Position numbers and translations under genes: made by a program
In this document: positions 26,029-35,519 of the stretch, piece after piece
Layout of the letters: each line of letters starts with the position of its first letter
Position numbering within the stretch: position 1 is the stretch's first letter
From: UBA2882 sp051877575
GTDB taxonomy: Bacteria > Bacillota > Clostridia > Lachnospirales > Lachnospiraceae
Assembly (NCBI GenBank): GCA_051877575.1
Contig: JBJEJA010000038.1
Location: 1 to 64,000 of the forward strand
Length of the DNA: 64,000 nt
Direction: 5' to 3'
The notes under the pieces: model-generated
Told to the model about the DNA's origin: nothing
What the model saw: the letters and a program-made list of their open reading frames with translations, nothing else
Databases searched by the model: none

Positions 26029-28590
26029 TTATGCTCTGCCGCAGCAGTTTTTATATTTTTTGCCGCTTCCGCAAGGACATGGAGCATTGGGATAGATTTT
26101 AGCATTTTCCCGCTTCATCGGTCCTTTTGTGCTTTCGTCTTTATTGGTACCGGTCACTTCGGCAACCTGCTCTCTCTCTACTTTTTGCTCTACGCGGACA
26201 CTGAAGAGCAGTCTGACGGTGTCCTCCTTGATATTCTCTGTCATGGCATCAAACATTTCGTAAGCGCTCATTTTGTATTCTACGATCGGGTCCCGCTGTC
26301 CGTATGCCGCAAGGCCGACACCCTGACGCAGCTGGTCCATATCATCAATATGGGTCATCCACTTGCGATCGATTACCTTTAAGAGAATCACGCGCTCCAC
26401 TTCACGGATTGCTTCGGAATTGGGGAATTCCGCTTCCTTACTCTCGTAAAGTCTTACCGCTTCTTCTTTTAACTGATGAAGCAGCTCATTTTTCTTCATG
26501 CCTTTCACCATACCGTGATTGAGCTGCTGCACGGGAATAATGCTTCCCAGTACCTGATGAAGTTCTGTCAGATCCCAGTCATCGCTGTTACCGTCATCGG
26601 CTATACACATATTAACGGAATTTTCTACAATATCGGTAATCATTTTGTAGATGGCATCCCGCATGCTTTCTCCGTCCAATACACGGCGGCGTTCTGCATA
26701 AATGATCTCTCTCTGTTCATTCATGACCTGATCATAATCCAGCAGATTTTTACGGATACCGTAGTTATTGCTCTCTATCTTCTTCTGTGCATTCTCGATA
26801 GCTTTGGACAACATCTTATGCTCGATCTGCTGTCCTTCCGGAATCCCCAACGCATTAAACATATCGATCATACGCTCGGAACCGAACAGACGCATCAGAT
26901 CATCTTCCAGTGAAATGAAAAATCTGGATTCACCGGGGTCTCCCTGACGGCCCGCACGACCGCGCAGCTGATTATCGATACGGCGGGATTCATGACGCTC
27001 GGTACCGACAATCTTCAGACCGCCTGCTGCCTTCGCTTCATCATCCAGCTTAATATCCGTACCACGGCCCGCCATATTGGTGGCAATCGTCACATGACCG
27101 TGAATACCGGCATCTGCAACAATCTCAGCCTCCAGCTCATGGAACTTGGCATTCAATACTTTATGGGGAATCCCTTCCTTACTGAGCATCTTGCTCAATT
27201 CCTCGGAGGCATCGATATTGATCGTACCGACCAATACGGGCTGCCCCTTCTGATAAGATGCTTTGACTTCATTTACAACCGCTTTCAATTTTTCTCTTCT
27301 GGTCTTATATACCGCATCCTGCCAATCGATCCTGGCTACAGGTTTATTGGTGGGAATTTCAATAACATCCATCGCATAGATATCGCGGAACTCTTTTTCC
27401 TCCGTCAAAGCGGTACCTGTCATACCGGCTTTCTTTTCAAATTTATTAAAGAAGTTCTGGAATGTAATGGTTGCCAGCGTCTTACTCTCGCGTTTTACTT
27501 TTACATGCTCTTTTGCCTCTATGGCCTGATGCAGACCGTCCGAGTAACGCCGTCCCGGCATGATACGTCCCGTAAACTCATCAACGATCAATACCTGATC
27601 ATCTTTTACCACATAATCCTGATCTCTCGTCATCAGGTTGTGGGCGCGGAGTGCCAGAATTGTATTGTGCTGGATCTCCAGATTTTCGGGATCGGCAAGG
27701 TTTTCGATATTGAAGAATTTCTCAACCTTTGACACACCTTCCGCAGTCAGGTTGACTGTCTTATCTTTTTCGTTGACGATAAAATCTCCGGTCTCTTCCT
27801 GCTCGATACCCATGAGGATATCCATTTTAGACTGTTCTTCCAGATCCTTACCACGTTTTAACTGCAGCGCAAGAATATTGCATGCCTCATAAATGCGTGT
27901 GGACTTACCGCTCTGACCGGAAATGATCAACGGTGTACGGGCTTCATCGATCAAAACCGAGTCCACCTCGTCGATGATCGCATAATGCAGATCACGAAGC
28001 ACCAGCTGCTCTTTATAAATAACCATGTTGTCACGAAGATAATCAAAGCCTAACTCGTTGTTTGTGACATAGGTAATATCACAATTATAGGCTTCCCTTC
28101 TTTCGTCGGATTTCATGGAGTTCAGTACAACACCGACCTTCAGTCCCAGAAACTCATGTACCTGCCCCATCCACTCGGCATCACGCTTTGCCAGATAGTC
28201 ATTGACCGTTACCACATGCACGCCTTTGCCTTCCAGCGCATTCAGATATGCCGGAAGGGTAGATACCAGCGTCTTACCTTCACCGGTACGCATCTCTGCG
28301 ATACGCCCCTGATGGAGAATAACACCGCCGATCAGCTGTACCCGGTAGTGTTCCATATTCAGAACCCTTCTGGCAGCTTCCCTGACCGTTGCAAATGCCT
28401 CCGGCAACAGATCATCAAGTGTTTCACCTTCCGCCAGCCTGTTCTTGTATTCCTTGGTCTTATTTTTTAATTCTTCATCCGACAACGCCATCATGGTATC
28501 TCGGAGAGCCTCGATTTTATCCACGATGGGATAAATCCTTTTTAACTCCCTCTCACTGTGCGTTCCGAATACTTTTTCTACAACATTCAT
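26029..28590 (-). CDS. secA: preprotein translocase ATPase SecA
   Basis: SecA drives Sec-dependent export at the membrane. The 853-aa protein has Walker A MRTGEGKTLVSTLPAY near residue 105, the DEAD-like IDEVDSVLIDEARTPLIISG segment, the preprotein-binding domain, nucleotide-binding fold 2 with TNMAGRGTDIKL and LRGRAGRQGDPGES, and a C-terminal zinc motif CPCGSGKKYKNCC that binds SecB or ribosomes. ATG 28590 has AGGAG eight bases upstream; the frame is open to 28704. Only one SecA gene is seen in the window. prfB follows in the same transcript. Confidence 0.97.
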   Translation of the reverse strand: MNVVEKVFGTHSERELKRIYPIVDKIEALRDTMMALSDEELKNKTKEYKNRLAEGETLDDLLPEAFATVREAARRVLNMEHYRVQLIGGVILHQGRIAEMRTGEGKTLVSTLPAYLNALEGKGVHVVTVNDYLAKRDAEWMGQVHEFLGLKVGVVLNSMKSDERREAYNCDITYVTNNELGFDYLRDNMVIYKEQLVLRDLHYAIIDEVDSVLIDEARTPLIISGQSGKSTRIYEACNILALQLKRGKDLEEQSKMDILMGIEQEETGDFIVNEKDKTVNLTAEGVSKVEKFFNIENLADPENLEIQHNTILALRAHNLMTRDQDYVVKDDQVLIVDEFTGRIMPGRRYSDGLHQAIEAKEHVKVKRESKTLATITFQNFFNKFEKKAGMTGTALTEEKEFRDIYAMDVIEIPTNKPVARIDWQDAVYKTRREKLKAVVNEVKASYQKGQPVLVGTINIDASEELSKMLSKEGIPHKVLNAKFHELEAEIVADAGIHGHVTIATNMAGRGTDIKLDDEAKAAGGLKIVGTERHESRRIDNQLRGRAGRQGDPGESRFFISLEDDLMRLFGSERMIDMFNALGIPEGQQIEHKMLSKAIENAQKKIESNNYGIRKNLLDYDQVMNEQREIIYAERRRVLDGESMRDAIYKMITDIVENSVNMCIADDGNSDDWDLTELHQVLGSIIPVQQLNHGMVKGMKKNELLHQLKEEAVRLYESKEAEFPNSEAIREVERVILLKVIDRKWMTHIDDMDQLRQGVGLAAYGQRDPIVEYKMSAYEMFDAMTENIKEDTVRLLFSVRVEQKVEREQVAEVTGTNKDESTKGPMKRENAKIYPNAPCPCGSGKKYKNCCGRA

Positions 28591-28845
28591 TTCTGTCGCT
28601 CCTATATTGCAGGGAACAAAATCTATTCCCCCTTTTAAAAACCTAAAGCCTATTGTAACAGATTTGCCTATCGGTTTCAATAATAAGCCCTGTGACCATT
28701 CCATAAATTTTTTATGAACAAAGTGTAAAAGCCCCTTCCCTTTGCGTTGCTTTTTGCCCTGAATAGTGATATTATTTTAACGAATGCGGTATACTTAAAA
28801 CCGCAAATTGAAAGAAGAAAGTAAAGAAGAAAGAGGTAGGGTCAA

Positions 28846-29766
28846 ATGACAAAGAGTTTTGATGAGTTAATCGCCAAATTAGACGGTTGCCCGCTGAAAA
28901 AAGTATCCGTTGCCGTTGCACAGGATGCTCCCGTTCTGGAAGCAGTGAAAGTCGCAAAGGAACGTAACATTGCAGATGCAATTCTGGTAGGCGACGAAGA
29001 TAAGATCAGAGAAATCGCCGCATCCATCAATATGGATTTATCCGATTATGAAATTATCGATGAAAAAGATATTACAGAAGCCGCAAGAAAAGCAGTTTCC
29101 CTCGTTCACGAAGGAAAAGCCGATATGTATATGAAAGGAATGATCGATACCAAGGGCTTCTTAAAGAGCGTATTGGATAAAGAAGTCGGTCTTCGTACCG
29201 GCAAACCGTTATCCCATGTATGTGTATTTGATGTGGAAGGCATTGACCACTTATTATTCTTATCCGATGTTGCATTTATGCCTTATCCGACACTTGAGGA
29301 TAAAGTAGCGATTATCAATCACACCGTTGAAATCTGCCATGCATGCGGCATCCCGAATCCCAAGGTTGCTCCCCTTGCAGCGGTTGAAGTTGTGAATCCC
29401 AAAATGCCTGTTACCGTCGAGGCGGCAGAGCTTACTAAAATGAATGAAGAAGGAAAGATTACCGGCTGTATCGTTGACGGTCCCCTTTCCTTAGACCTTG
29501 CAATCTGCCCCGAAGCTGCACAGCATAAAGCAGGTGCTTCCGACCGTAAGATCGTCGGCGATGCAGATGTATTAATTTTCCCCGATATCCATGCGGGAAA
29601 CCTTGTATACAAGGCAATGGTACATACCGCTAAAATGGTAAACGGCAATATGCTGACAGGTACAAAGGCTCCCGTTATCCTGACAAGCCGTTCCGACTCC
29701 GTTGATGTAAAAGTAAACTCTCTGGCACTGGGTGCTGTCGTATCCGATTTTATGAAAAATAACTAA
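28846..29766 (+). CDS. ptb: phosphate butyryltransferase
   Basis: Ptb converts butyryl-CoA and phosphate into butyryl phosphate. The 306-aa protein has the phosphate acyltransferase fold with KVSVAVAQDAPVLEAV at the start, the MYMKGMIDTKGFLKSVLD segment near residue 97 that marks Ptb from Pta, and GADVLIFPD-like GDADVLIFPDIHAGN near residue 240. Butyrate kinase follows after 20 bases. AGAGGTAGGG precedes ATG. The butyryl-CoA operon that feeds it is 10 kb away on the other strand. Confidence 0.93.
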   Translation: MTKSFDELIAKLDGCPLKKVSVAVAQDAPVLEAVKVAKERNIADAILVGDEDKIREIAASINMDLSDYEIIDEKDITEAARKAVSLVHEGKADMYMKGMIDTKGFLKSVLDKEVGLRTGKPLSHVCVFDVEGIDHLLFLSDVAFMPYPTLEDKVAIINHTVEICHACGIPNPKVAPLAAVEVVNPKMPVTVEAAELTKMNEEGKITGCIVDGPLSLDLAICPEAAQHKAGASDRKIVGDADVLIFPDIHAGNLVYKAMVHTAKMVNGNMLTGTKAPVILTSRSDSVDVKVNSLALGAVVSDFMKNN

Positions 29767-29786
29767 GAAAGAGCGAGGTAATACAA

Positions 29787-30854
29787 ATGTCCATTAAAAG
29801 TCTGATTATCAATCCCGGCTCCACTTCCACCAAAATCGGTGTGTTTGAAGACGAGACTTTATTATTTGAAGAAACCCTGAGACATTCTACCGAGGAAATT
29901 GCAAGCTACGCTTCCATCGTAGATCAGAAGGACTTCCGTAAAAACATCATTTTGAATTTGCTTGATTCCAAAAACTTTGATATCAAATCCCTTGATGTGG
30001 TTGTAGGCCGCGGCGGTATGTTAAAACCCATTCCCGGCGGTACTTATGCTGTAAGCGATGACTTGTTAGAGGATCTGAAGATCGGTGTTCAGGGACAGCA
30101 TGCTTCCAATCTGGGCGGTATCCTGGCAAGAGAAATCGGCGATTCCATCGGTGTTCCCTCTTATATTGTCGATCCGGTTGTCGTAGATGAACTGGAAGAC
30201 ATCGCGAGATATTCGGGTGTACCGGAACTTCCCCGTACCAGCGTTTTCCATGCTTTAAACCAGAAAGCAGTTGCAAAACGTTACGCAAAAGAAATCGGTA
30301 AAGCCTATGACTCTCTGAATCTGGTTGTTGTACATATGGGCGGCGGCGTATCCGTAGGCGCTCACAGACAGGGCAAGGTCGTTGATGTATTCAACGCTCT
30401 GGACGGCGACGGTGCATTTTCTCCGGAAAGAGCCGGTGCAGTTCCTTCCGGCGCACTGATCAAAATGTGCTTCTCCGGCAAATATAACGAAAAAGAAGTA
30501 TATAAAAAGATCTGCGGTAACGGCGGTTTCAATGCATATCTCGGCACAAACGATATGAGAGATGTTGAAAAAATGGCTTCCGAAGGAAAGGAAGATGCAA
30601 TCAAACTGCGCGCCGCATTTATCCAGCAGGTAGCAAAGGATATCGGCTCCATGGCATGTGTCTTAAACGGTAAGGTTGATCAGATCATCGTAACCGGCGG
30701 TATCGCATATGACAAAGGCGTTGTAGCCGGATTAAAGGAAAAATGCGAATGGATGGCTCCCTTTACCGTATATCCCGGTGAGGATGAACTTCTGGCACTG
30801 GCTCAGGGCGCAATCCGCGTTATGACCGGCGAAGAAGAAGCTATGAAATACTAA
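29787..30854 (+). CDS. buk: butyrate kinase
   Basis: Buk transfers the phosphate from butyryl phosphate to ADP and yields butyrate and ATP, the energy-saving last step of butyrate formation. The 355-aa protein has the ASKHA-fold markers of acetate/butyrate kinases: LIINPGSTSTKIGVF at the start, VVGRGGMLKPIPGGTY near residue 72, VVVHMGGGVSVGAH near 175, and VTGGIAYDKG near 300. It is in one transcript with ptb. Strains with this pair can make butyrate without the acetate CoA-transferase route. Confidence 0.95.
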   Translation: MSIKSLIINPGSTSTKIGVFEDETLLFEETLRHSTEEIASYASIVDQKDFRKNIILNLLDSKNFDIKSLDVVVGRGGMLKPIPGGTYAVSDDLLEDLKIGVQGQHASNLGGILAREIGDSIGVPSYIVDPVVVDELEDIARYSGVPELPRTSVFHALNQKAVAKRYAKEIGKAYDSLNLVVVHMGGGVSVGAHRQGKVVDVFNALDGDGAFSPERAGAVPSGALIKMCFSGKYNEKEVYKKICGNGGFNAYLGTNDMRDVEKMASEGKEDAIKLRAAFIQQVAKDIGSMACVLNGKVDQIIVTGGIAYDKGVVAGLKEKCEWMAPFTVYPGEDELLALAQGAIRVMTGEEEAMKY

Positions 30855-30893
30855 GTTTTTTACTTACTGCTTATATACGAAAGGAAAAACAGC

Positions 30894-31298
30894 ATGACAA
30901 AAAAAGAGTTAGCAATTGCTTATCACGACAAAAAGTATAATTGCGCCCAGGCAGTGGCAATGGCTTTTGCCGATGAGGTTGGTGCAGACAAGGAAATGCT
31001 CTTTAAAGTCTGCGAAAGCTGCGGTCTCGGTATGGGAGGCATGGAAGGTACCTGCGGTGCCGTAACCGGTGCAGTTATTCTTGCGGGACTCAAAAACAGT
31101 GACGGCGATCTGGATGCCCCGAAGACCAAAGCCGCTACTTATCAGTTATCCAAAGAAATTCTGAAGCAGTTTCAGGAAAAGAACGGTTCTACCGTATGTA
31201 AGGATTTAAAGGGTGTCGAAACAGGCAAAGTCCTTCGTTCCTGCCCCGATTGCATTATGGATGCCGTTGAAATTGTGGAGAATGTATTGGAGCTGTAA
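30894..31298 (+). CDS. C_GCAxxG_C_C family redox protein
   Basis: This 134-aa protein has the cysteine signature of the C_GCAxxG_C_C family: NCAQAV near residue 18, KVCESCGLGMGGMEGTCGAVTGA in the centre, and CKD and CPDC toward the end. The family is assumed to bind a metal or to act in redox reactions, without firm proof. It is 40 bases after buk, has an AAAGGA site, and precedes a terminator, so it is probably co-transcribed with ptb-buk. Confidence 0.82.
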   Translation: MTKKELAIAYHDKKYNCAQAVAMAFADEVGADKEMLFKVCESCGLGMGGMEGTCGAVTGAVILAGLKNSDGDLDAPKTKAATYQLSKEILKQFQEKNGSTVCKDLKGVETGKVLRSCPDCIMDAVEIVENVLEL

Positions 31299-31321
31299 CA
31301 ACTTTATAAATTATATAAAAT

Positions 31322-31362
31322 CCGACCGGTCTGCATGATAACAACATGCCGGTCGGTATTTT
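31322..31362 (+). terminator. terminator of ptb-buk transcript
   Basis: The stem CCGACCGG (31322-31329) pairs with CCGGTCGG (31349-31356), an inner GCATG/CATG extends it, and TATTTTATAA follows on the plus strand. It ends the ptb-buk-redox gene transcript 24 bases past the last stop. Confidence 0.85.
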
Positions 31363-31411
31363 ATAACCATTCGTAGTCTTGAGATTTCATTATCGTTTGA
31401 GGAGTTTTCTT

Positions 31412-32884
31412 ATGTGGAGTTATATATGGACAACGCTATTCCTATTGATTTGCGTTTTAGATATCACGCATGTCATTGACCTTTCAAAGAAAAAATGGCT
31501 GATCCCATATCTGTTTTTGGCACCTCATCTGCCTCTGTTGGCAGTATGTGTGTTAAACGGCTATCCGCAGCCTTCCGGCATCGCTGCTGCACTGTTTATG
31601 TTTTCAGGTATTTTCTTCCAGCTCTACACCACGCTGCGCCTGCACCTGCACAGAAGAGGAAAAAATGAAAGCGGAAGTATGCGTATCGGTATTCTTTACG
31701 GCGGACGAAATCTGATCCATACGGGATTGACCGGGCTTTACCTTCTCCCCGTCTGGTATCTGATCTGTTTTCTGCCGGATATGTTTCATTCCCTGCCTTA
31801 CCGGAATCCATATCATATACTGACCTACAATAAAATGAATTCCCTTTGGATTGCCTTGGAAGTGATCTATGCCGTCATTTTTGTATGGCTGTTTCTGATT
31901 AACGGATGCCTGCGTATCTTTTTTGCATCCCGGAATCTGGGTATTACGAAGCGCCTGTTTATTCTGCTGTTTATGTGGGTTCCTTTCGTCCAGTTGTATC
32001 TGGCTCATATCATGTGCCGGGCTGCCAAGGATGAATACCTGGTGGCGGTCAGCCGCAGGGATCTGGAAGCCTTTACCGTGGAAGATGACAGTTGTGCCAC
32101 CCGCTATCCTCTGGTTATGGTTCACGGGATCGGTTTCCGGGATCTGCGTTATTTCAACTACTGGGGCAGAATCCCCATGATCTTAAAGAAGCATGGCGCA
32201 AATGTTTCCTATGGTCACAACAAGGCCTGGGGCAGTCTGGAAGAAAATTCCCGGTTAATCGCCGAAAACATCGACAAGGTATTAGCAGAGACTAACTGTG
32301 AAAAGGTCAATCTCATCGCACACTCCAAGGGCGGGCTTGACTGTCGTTATCTGATCTCTACCATGGGATACGGAGACAAGGTTGCTTCTCTGACCACGAT
32401 TAACACACCCCATTACGGTTCCGAACTCGTCAGCATCTTAAACAGGCTTCCTGACAGTGTATATCGCTTTATTACAAATTGTATTAACCGTTTATTTGCC
32501 GTAGCGGGTGATGATACGCCCGACTGCTATACCTCCAGCAAGGAATTAAGCCCGGAATTTTGCATACAGTTTAATCAGGACAACCCGGATGTGCCCGGTG
32601 TCTATTATCAGAGCTACGGCTCCGTCATGAAATCCTGTTTCAGCGACTCCCTGCTTTCTGTTCCTTATCTGCTCATGTGCACCTGCAAGGGTCGCGCAAA
32701 TGACGGTCTGGTAGATGCCTCCAGCATGGAATGGGGCGATTTTAAAGGTATTCTCCAAAATAAATATCACCGCGGCATTTCCCACGGTGACATGATCGAT
32801 CTGAAACGTGAAGACATCAAAGGATTTGACGTCCTTAACACTTTCTATGAAATTGTTTTAAACTTAAAGAAAATGGGCTTTTAA
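31412..32884 (+). CDS. membrane-bound alpha/beta-hydrolase (lipase/esterase-like)
   Basis: This 490-aa protein has about five membrane helices in its first 210 residues and then an alpha/beta-hydrolase domain. The oxyanion loop is VMVHGIGFRD, the nucleophile elbow is LIAHSKGGLDCRY (Ser in AHSKGG), and likely acid and base are the Asp in ANDGLVDASS and the His in YHRGISHGDMID. This follows class 2 lipases and PGAP1-like esterases; substrates may be lipids or lipid-linked glycans. ATG 31412 is preceded by GAGGAG. Its stop codon overlaps the stop of the convergent gene at 32881 inside TTAA. Confidence 0.8.
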   Translation: MWSYIWTTLFLLICVLDITHVIDLSKKKWLIPYLFLAPHLPLLAVCVLNGYPQPSGIAAALFMFSGIFFQLYTTLRLHLHRRGKNESGSMRIGILYGGRNLIHTGLTGLYLLPVWYLICFLPDMFHSLPYRNPYHILTYNKMNSLWIALEVIYAVIFVWLFLINGCLRIFFASRNLGITKRLFILLFMWVPFVQLYLAHIMCRAAKDEYLVAVSRRDLEAFTVEDDSCATRYPLVMVHGIGFRDLRYFNYWGRIPMILKKHGANVSYGHNKAWGSLEENSRLIAENIDKVLAETNCEKVNLIAHSKGGLDCRYLISTMGYGDKVASLTTINTPHYGSELVSILNRLPDSVYRFITNCINRLFAVAGDDTPDCYTSSKELSPEFCIQFNQDNPDVPGVYYQSYGSVMKSCFSDSLLSVPYLLMCTCKGRANDGLVDASSMEWGDFKGILQNKYHRGISHGDMIDLKREDIKGFDVLNTFYEIVLNLKKMGF

Positions 32885-33090
32885 AGCTCAAATTCATCAT
32901 AAAGAGCCTGTCTGTAATCTTCATTGGACACGGCTCTTTGCACATCATCCTGCCTGCCGTTCTCAATCAATTTTGCAGAAAGCTGTTTCATCCGCAGCTC
33001 ATCCTGTGCTGCTTTGCTGATATCATCCTGTATCCCAACTTCAATTCCTTCGTTGATAATACTCATGCCTACGCTCTGATTCATTCCGTC
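32881..33090 (-). CDS. small hypothetical protein
   Basis: A 69-aa acidic, helical protein (MDGMNQSVGMSIINEGIE to YRQALYDEFEL) with no membrane segment. I do not recognise it. ATG 33090 has GGAGGTAACAGG directly upstream, a near-perfect ribosome binding site, which is the main support. It follows the SGNH hydrolase gene in the same direction, 63 bases downstream, and its stop overlaps the lipase stop from the other strand. Confidence 0.6.
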   Translation of the reverse strand, partial: DGMNQSVGMSIINEGIEVGIQDDISKAAQDELRMKQLSAKLIENGRQDDVQRAVSNEDYRQALYDEFEL

Positions 33091-33153
33091 CATCCTGTTA
33101 CCTCCGTTTTTGAAATTAGTATGTTCAAAATGAATCCACATTATTCCGTTACC

Positions 33154-34044
33154 CTAAGGCTCCACGGAAACCGCATGCTCCATCAGATACTGCTTCCAGA
33201 TGTCGATATACCGGGCATAGAGGTGCACGCCGTCAAAGGTATACTCCGGATTCAGCCCTCCTGCCTCATCGCAGACAACGCTGTTCACATCCAGATAAAA
33301 TATGGTCTCATTGTCCGCCAGTTCCGCAATTCTCCGGTTTCGTTCATCAATGCCCTGATTATTGATATAATCTCCCTGCTCCGATCGCTCCGTCGTCACA
33401 CGCATGATACTTTCCAGATAGATAATGGCACCCGGCTGCAGCTGCCTGATACGCTCAACCGCTTCCGTATAATGCTTGATAAAATAATCCACATCACCGG
33501 TTCCCATTTCATTGATGCCGATCATCAGATACACCTTGCCAAACTGCTGTTTTTCCAAAGCGGTTCCGATATTTTCCGTCCAGTTCCCGTCCTTGAATTT
33601 CCCGTCAGGATCTTCAAAAAGCTTGTATATCGTCAATCCGGAAGATGCATAAAACGTGGCATTGTCCAATCCGGCATAATCATATAAACCGACTGTCCGG
33701 GAATCCCCGATAAACACCGCATCATCAAAATAGCTTTCATCCACACTGACATATGACCATTTCGGCTGTGCCGTCACGTCACTGGCACTCAACGTATTAT
33801 CACTGACGCTGAAAGCATCCTGCTCTTTTTCAGAAATCTCCTCCGCATATCCGGCGTTGTTGTCGGACACTGCATTCCCCTCAATATCATTGTCCGAAAC
33901 CGCCATTCCGGCCTGTTCCAGCACTTCTTCCCGGACTTCTTTCATTTCCTGCACGAACTGCCCCCGCACTCCCTCATAGGCAAAAAACAAAATACCGCCG
34001 GCAACCAACAAACAACTAAATATGTAATCCCTGAATTTATTCAC
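33154..34044 (-). CDS. SGNH/GDSL-type extracytoplasmic esterase
   Basis: This 296-aa protein has an N-terminal membrane anchor (residues about 8-24), a low-complexity linker with repeated AVSDN units, and an SGNH hydrolase domain. Block I is AVFIGDSRTVGLYD, the block III-like loop is YLMIGINEMGTGD, and the catalytic Asp-His pair is in TFDGVHLYARYID. Such proteins add or remove acyl groups on wall polymers or exopolysaccharides. The MBOAT gene 18 bases upstream is the usual partner that passes acyl groups across the membrane, as AlgI/AlgJ and DltB/DltD do. Confidence 0.85.
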   Translation of the reverse strand: MNKFRDYIFSCLLVAGGILFFAYEGVRGQFVQEMKEVREEVLEQAGMAVSDNDIEGNAVSDNNAGYAEEISEKEQDAFSVSDNTLSASDVTAQPKWSYVSVDESYFDDAVFIGDSRTVGLYDYAGLDNATFYASSGLTIYKLFEDPDGKFKDGNWTENIGTALEKQQFGKVYLMIGINEMGTGDVDYFIKHYTEAVERIRQLQPGAIIYLESIMRVTTERSEQGDYINNQGIDERNRRIAELADNETIFYLDVNSVVCDEAGGLNPEYTFDGVHLYARYIDIWKQYLMEHAVSVEP

Positions 34045-34061
34045 AAAACATCATTGCCTCT

Positions 34062-35423
34062 CTAAAATCTAAAGTACATAAACGGGTTGTCACCCATGGT
34101 CAGGATATACCAGACGCACAACCAGAACAGCCCTGCCAGTATGAGCATCCCCGGCAGTCGGTCCTTCCACTTTTGGAACAGTTTTTCCGCCACGGGCGTA
34201 CACAGAAACGCCGCCATCAAAAGCAGCAATCCGTACTTGGAACATTTTTCGGCAAATACACCCGCATTTACATGAACTCCGCCTATCATGCCAAACATTC
34301 TGCCCAGATAGATTTTCAGATCTCCCACCTTGGTAATCGCAAAACACATCCATGTGACCGGTATCACGGCAAGCACATATAAATGTTTGATGCATTTGGG
34401 CAGAGTTTTTTTGATCCCCTTTTGTGCCGCGACATGATCATATATTTTCTCCAACATGATCAAAATACACAGGCTCATTCCCCAGATCAGGAAATTGAGG
34501 CTGCCGCCGTGCCACACGGAGGTCAAAAGCCACACAATGACCAGATTGACAAGTGTCCTTGCCAGCCCTTTCCGGCTGCCTCCCAGCGGAATATAGATGT
34601 ATTTGGTAAACCATCTGCCAAGCGTCATATGCCATCTGCGGTAAAAATCCCGAATACTTTCTGCCATATAGGGCATATGAAAGTTTTCGGGCAGTTTATA
34701 CCCCAGCATTTTCCCCAGGCCGATTGCCATCAGGGAATAACCGTAAAAATCAAAATAAATCTGCATGGAATAAGAAACCGCGCCCAGCCAGGCTAACGGT
34801 GTGGAGATACTGATATAACCGATCGTAGAGATTTCATGCCACAATATGGACAATCGGTCTGCGATCAACACCTTCATAATCAATCCCCATACGAACGTTT
34901 TTAACCCCTCATCCGCATTTCGAAGGCTGATCTCCGGTCGAACCAGCTGTGCGGATACCTCGCTGTAAGTGACAATCGGTCCCGCCACCAGCTGAGGAAA
35001 CATACAAATATAGGTTCCAAGTTTCAGGAAAGATTGCTCCGACGCAATTTCACCCCGGTATACATCCGCCAGATAGGAAATCGACTGAAACGTATAAAAA
35101 CTGACTCCCAGAGGAAGCCCCCAGCCATCCGGTGCCCATTTAAACAGCGCAAGCACGACAACATTAACTGCAATAATCCCTATAAAACAGCCTTTCCGGA
35201 TCCATTCCTTCCGTTCCCGATTCGGTACAAGAATGCGCCCGGCGCCATAGTTCACAACCATGGATGCCAGAAGCAGGAGCACGAACCTCGGCTCCCCAAA
35301 GGCGTAAAAAAATAAACTCCCTGCAAATAAAGTTATATTTTTATATTTAACAGGAGTTAAATAATATAGTAATAAAAATATCGGGAAAAACCCCAATAAA
35401 AACTCTATACTGGAAAATACCAC
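34062..35423 (-). CDS. MBOAT-family membrane O-acyltransferase
   Basis: This 453-aa protein of about ten membrane helices is the AlgI/DltB-type transporter of activated acyl groups. It starts MVFSSIEFLLGFFPIFLLLYY, has the family segment YFDFYGYSLMAIGLGKMLGY, and carries RRWHMTLGRWFTKYIYIPLGGSR followed by VWLLTSVWHG, where the last His is the conserved active residue. It ends MGDNPFMYFRF as AlgI-like proteins do. With the SGNH gene it forms an O-acetylation pair for an unidentified wall glycan; no polymer synthesis genes are adjacent. Confidence 0.93.
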   Translation of the reverse strand: MVFSSIEFLLGFFPIFLLLYYLTPVKYKNITLFAGSLFFYAFGEPRFVLLLLASMVVNYGAGRILVPNRERKEWIRKGCFIGIIAVNVVVLALFKWAPDGWGLPLGVSFYTFQSISYLADVYRGEIASEQSFLKLGTYICMFPQLVAGPIVTYSEVSAQLVRPEISLRNADEGLKTFVWGLIMKVLIADRLSILWHEISTIGYISISTPLAWLGAVSYSMQIYFDFYGYSLMAIGLGKMLGYKLPENFHMPYMAESIRDFYRRWHMTLGRWFTKYIYIPLGGSRKGLARTLVNLVIVWLLTSVWHGGSLNFLIWGMSLCILIMLEKIYDHVAAQKGIKKTLPKCIKHLYVLAVIPVTWMCFAITKVGDLKIYLGRMFGMIGGVHVNAGVFAEKCSKYGLLLLMAAFLCTPVAEKLFQKWKDRLPGMLILAGLFWLCVWYILTMGDNPFMYFRF

Positions 35424-35519
35424 TTAAAATCACACTCTGTCTTTCGTTCTTTTCACATTCATCTTTTAATTCGTTCAAACTCTCTGATTTCTGACAAATC
35501 CGTCCCTGAGAGATTCCTG

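Noticed and set aside
26992..27732. 246-residue open frame on the plus strand inside secA
   Set aside because: It is the antisense of a conserved secA region; no ribosome site, unusual composition and no protein family likeness. secA itself is certain.
32881..33141. Longer 86-residue form of the small gene at 32881
   Set aside because: The near-perfect GGAGGT site directly before ATG 33090 decides for the 69-residue form.
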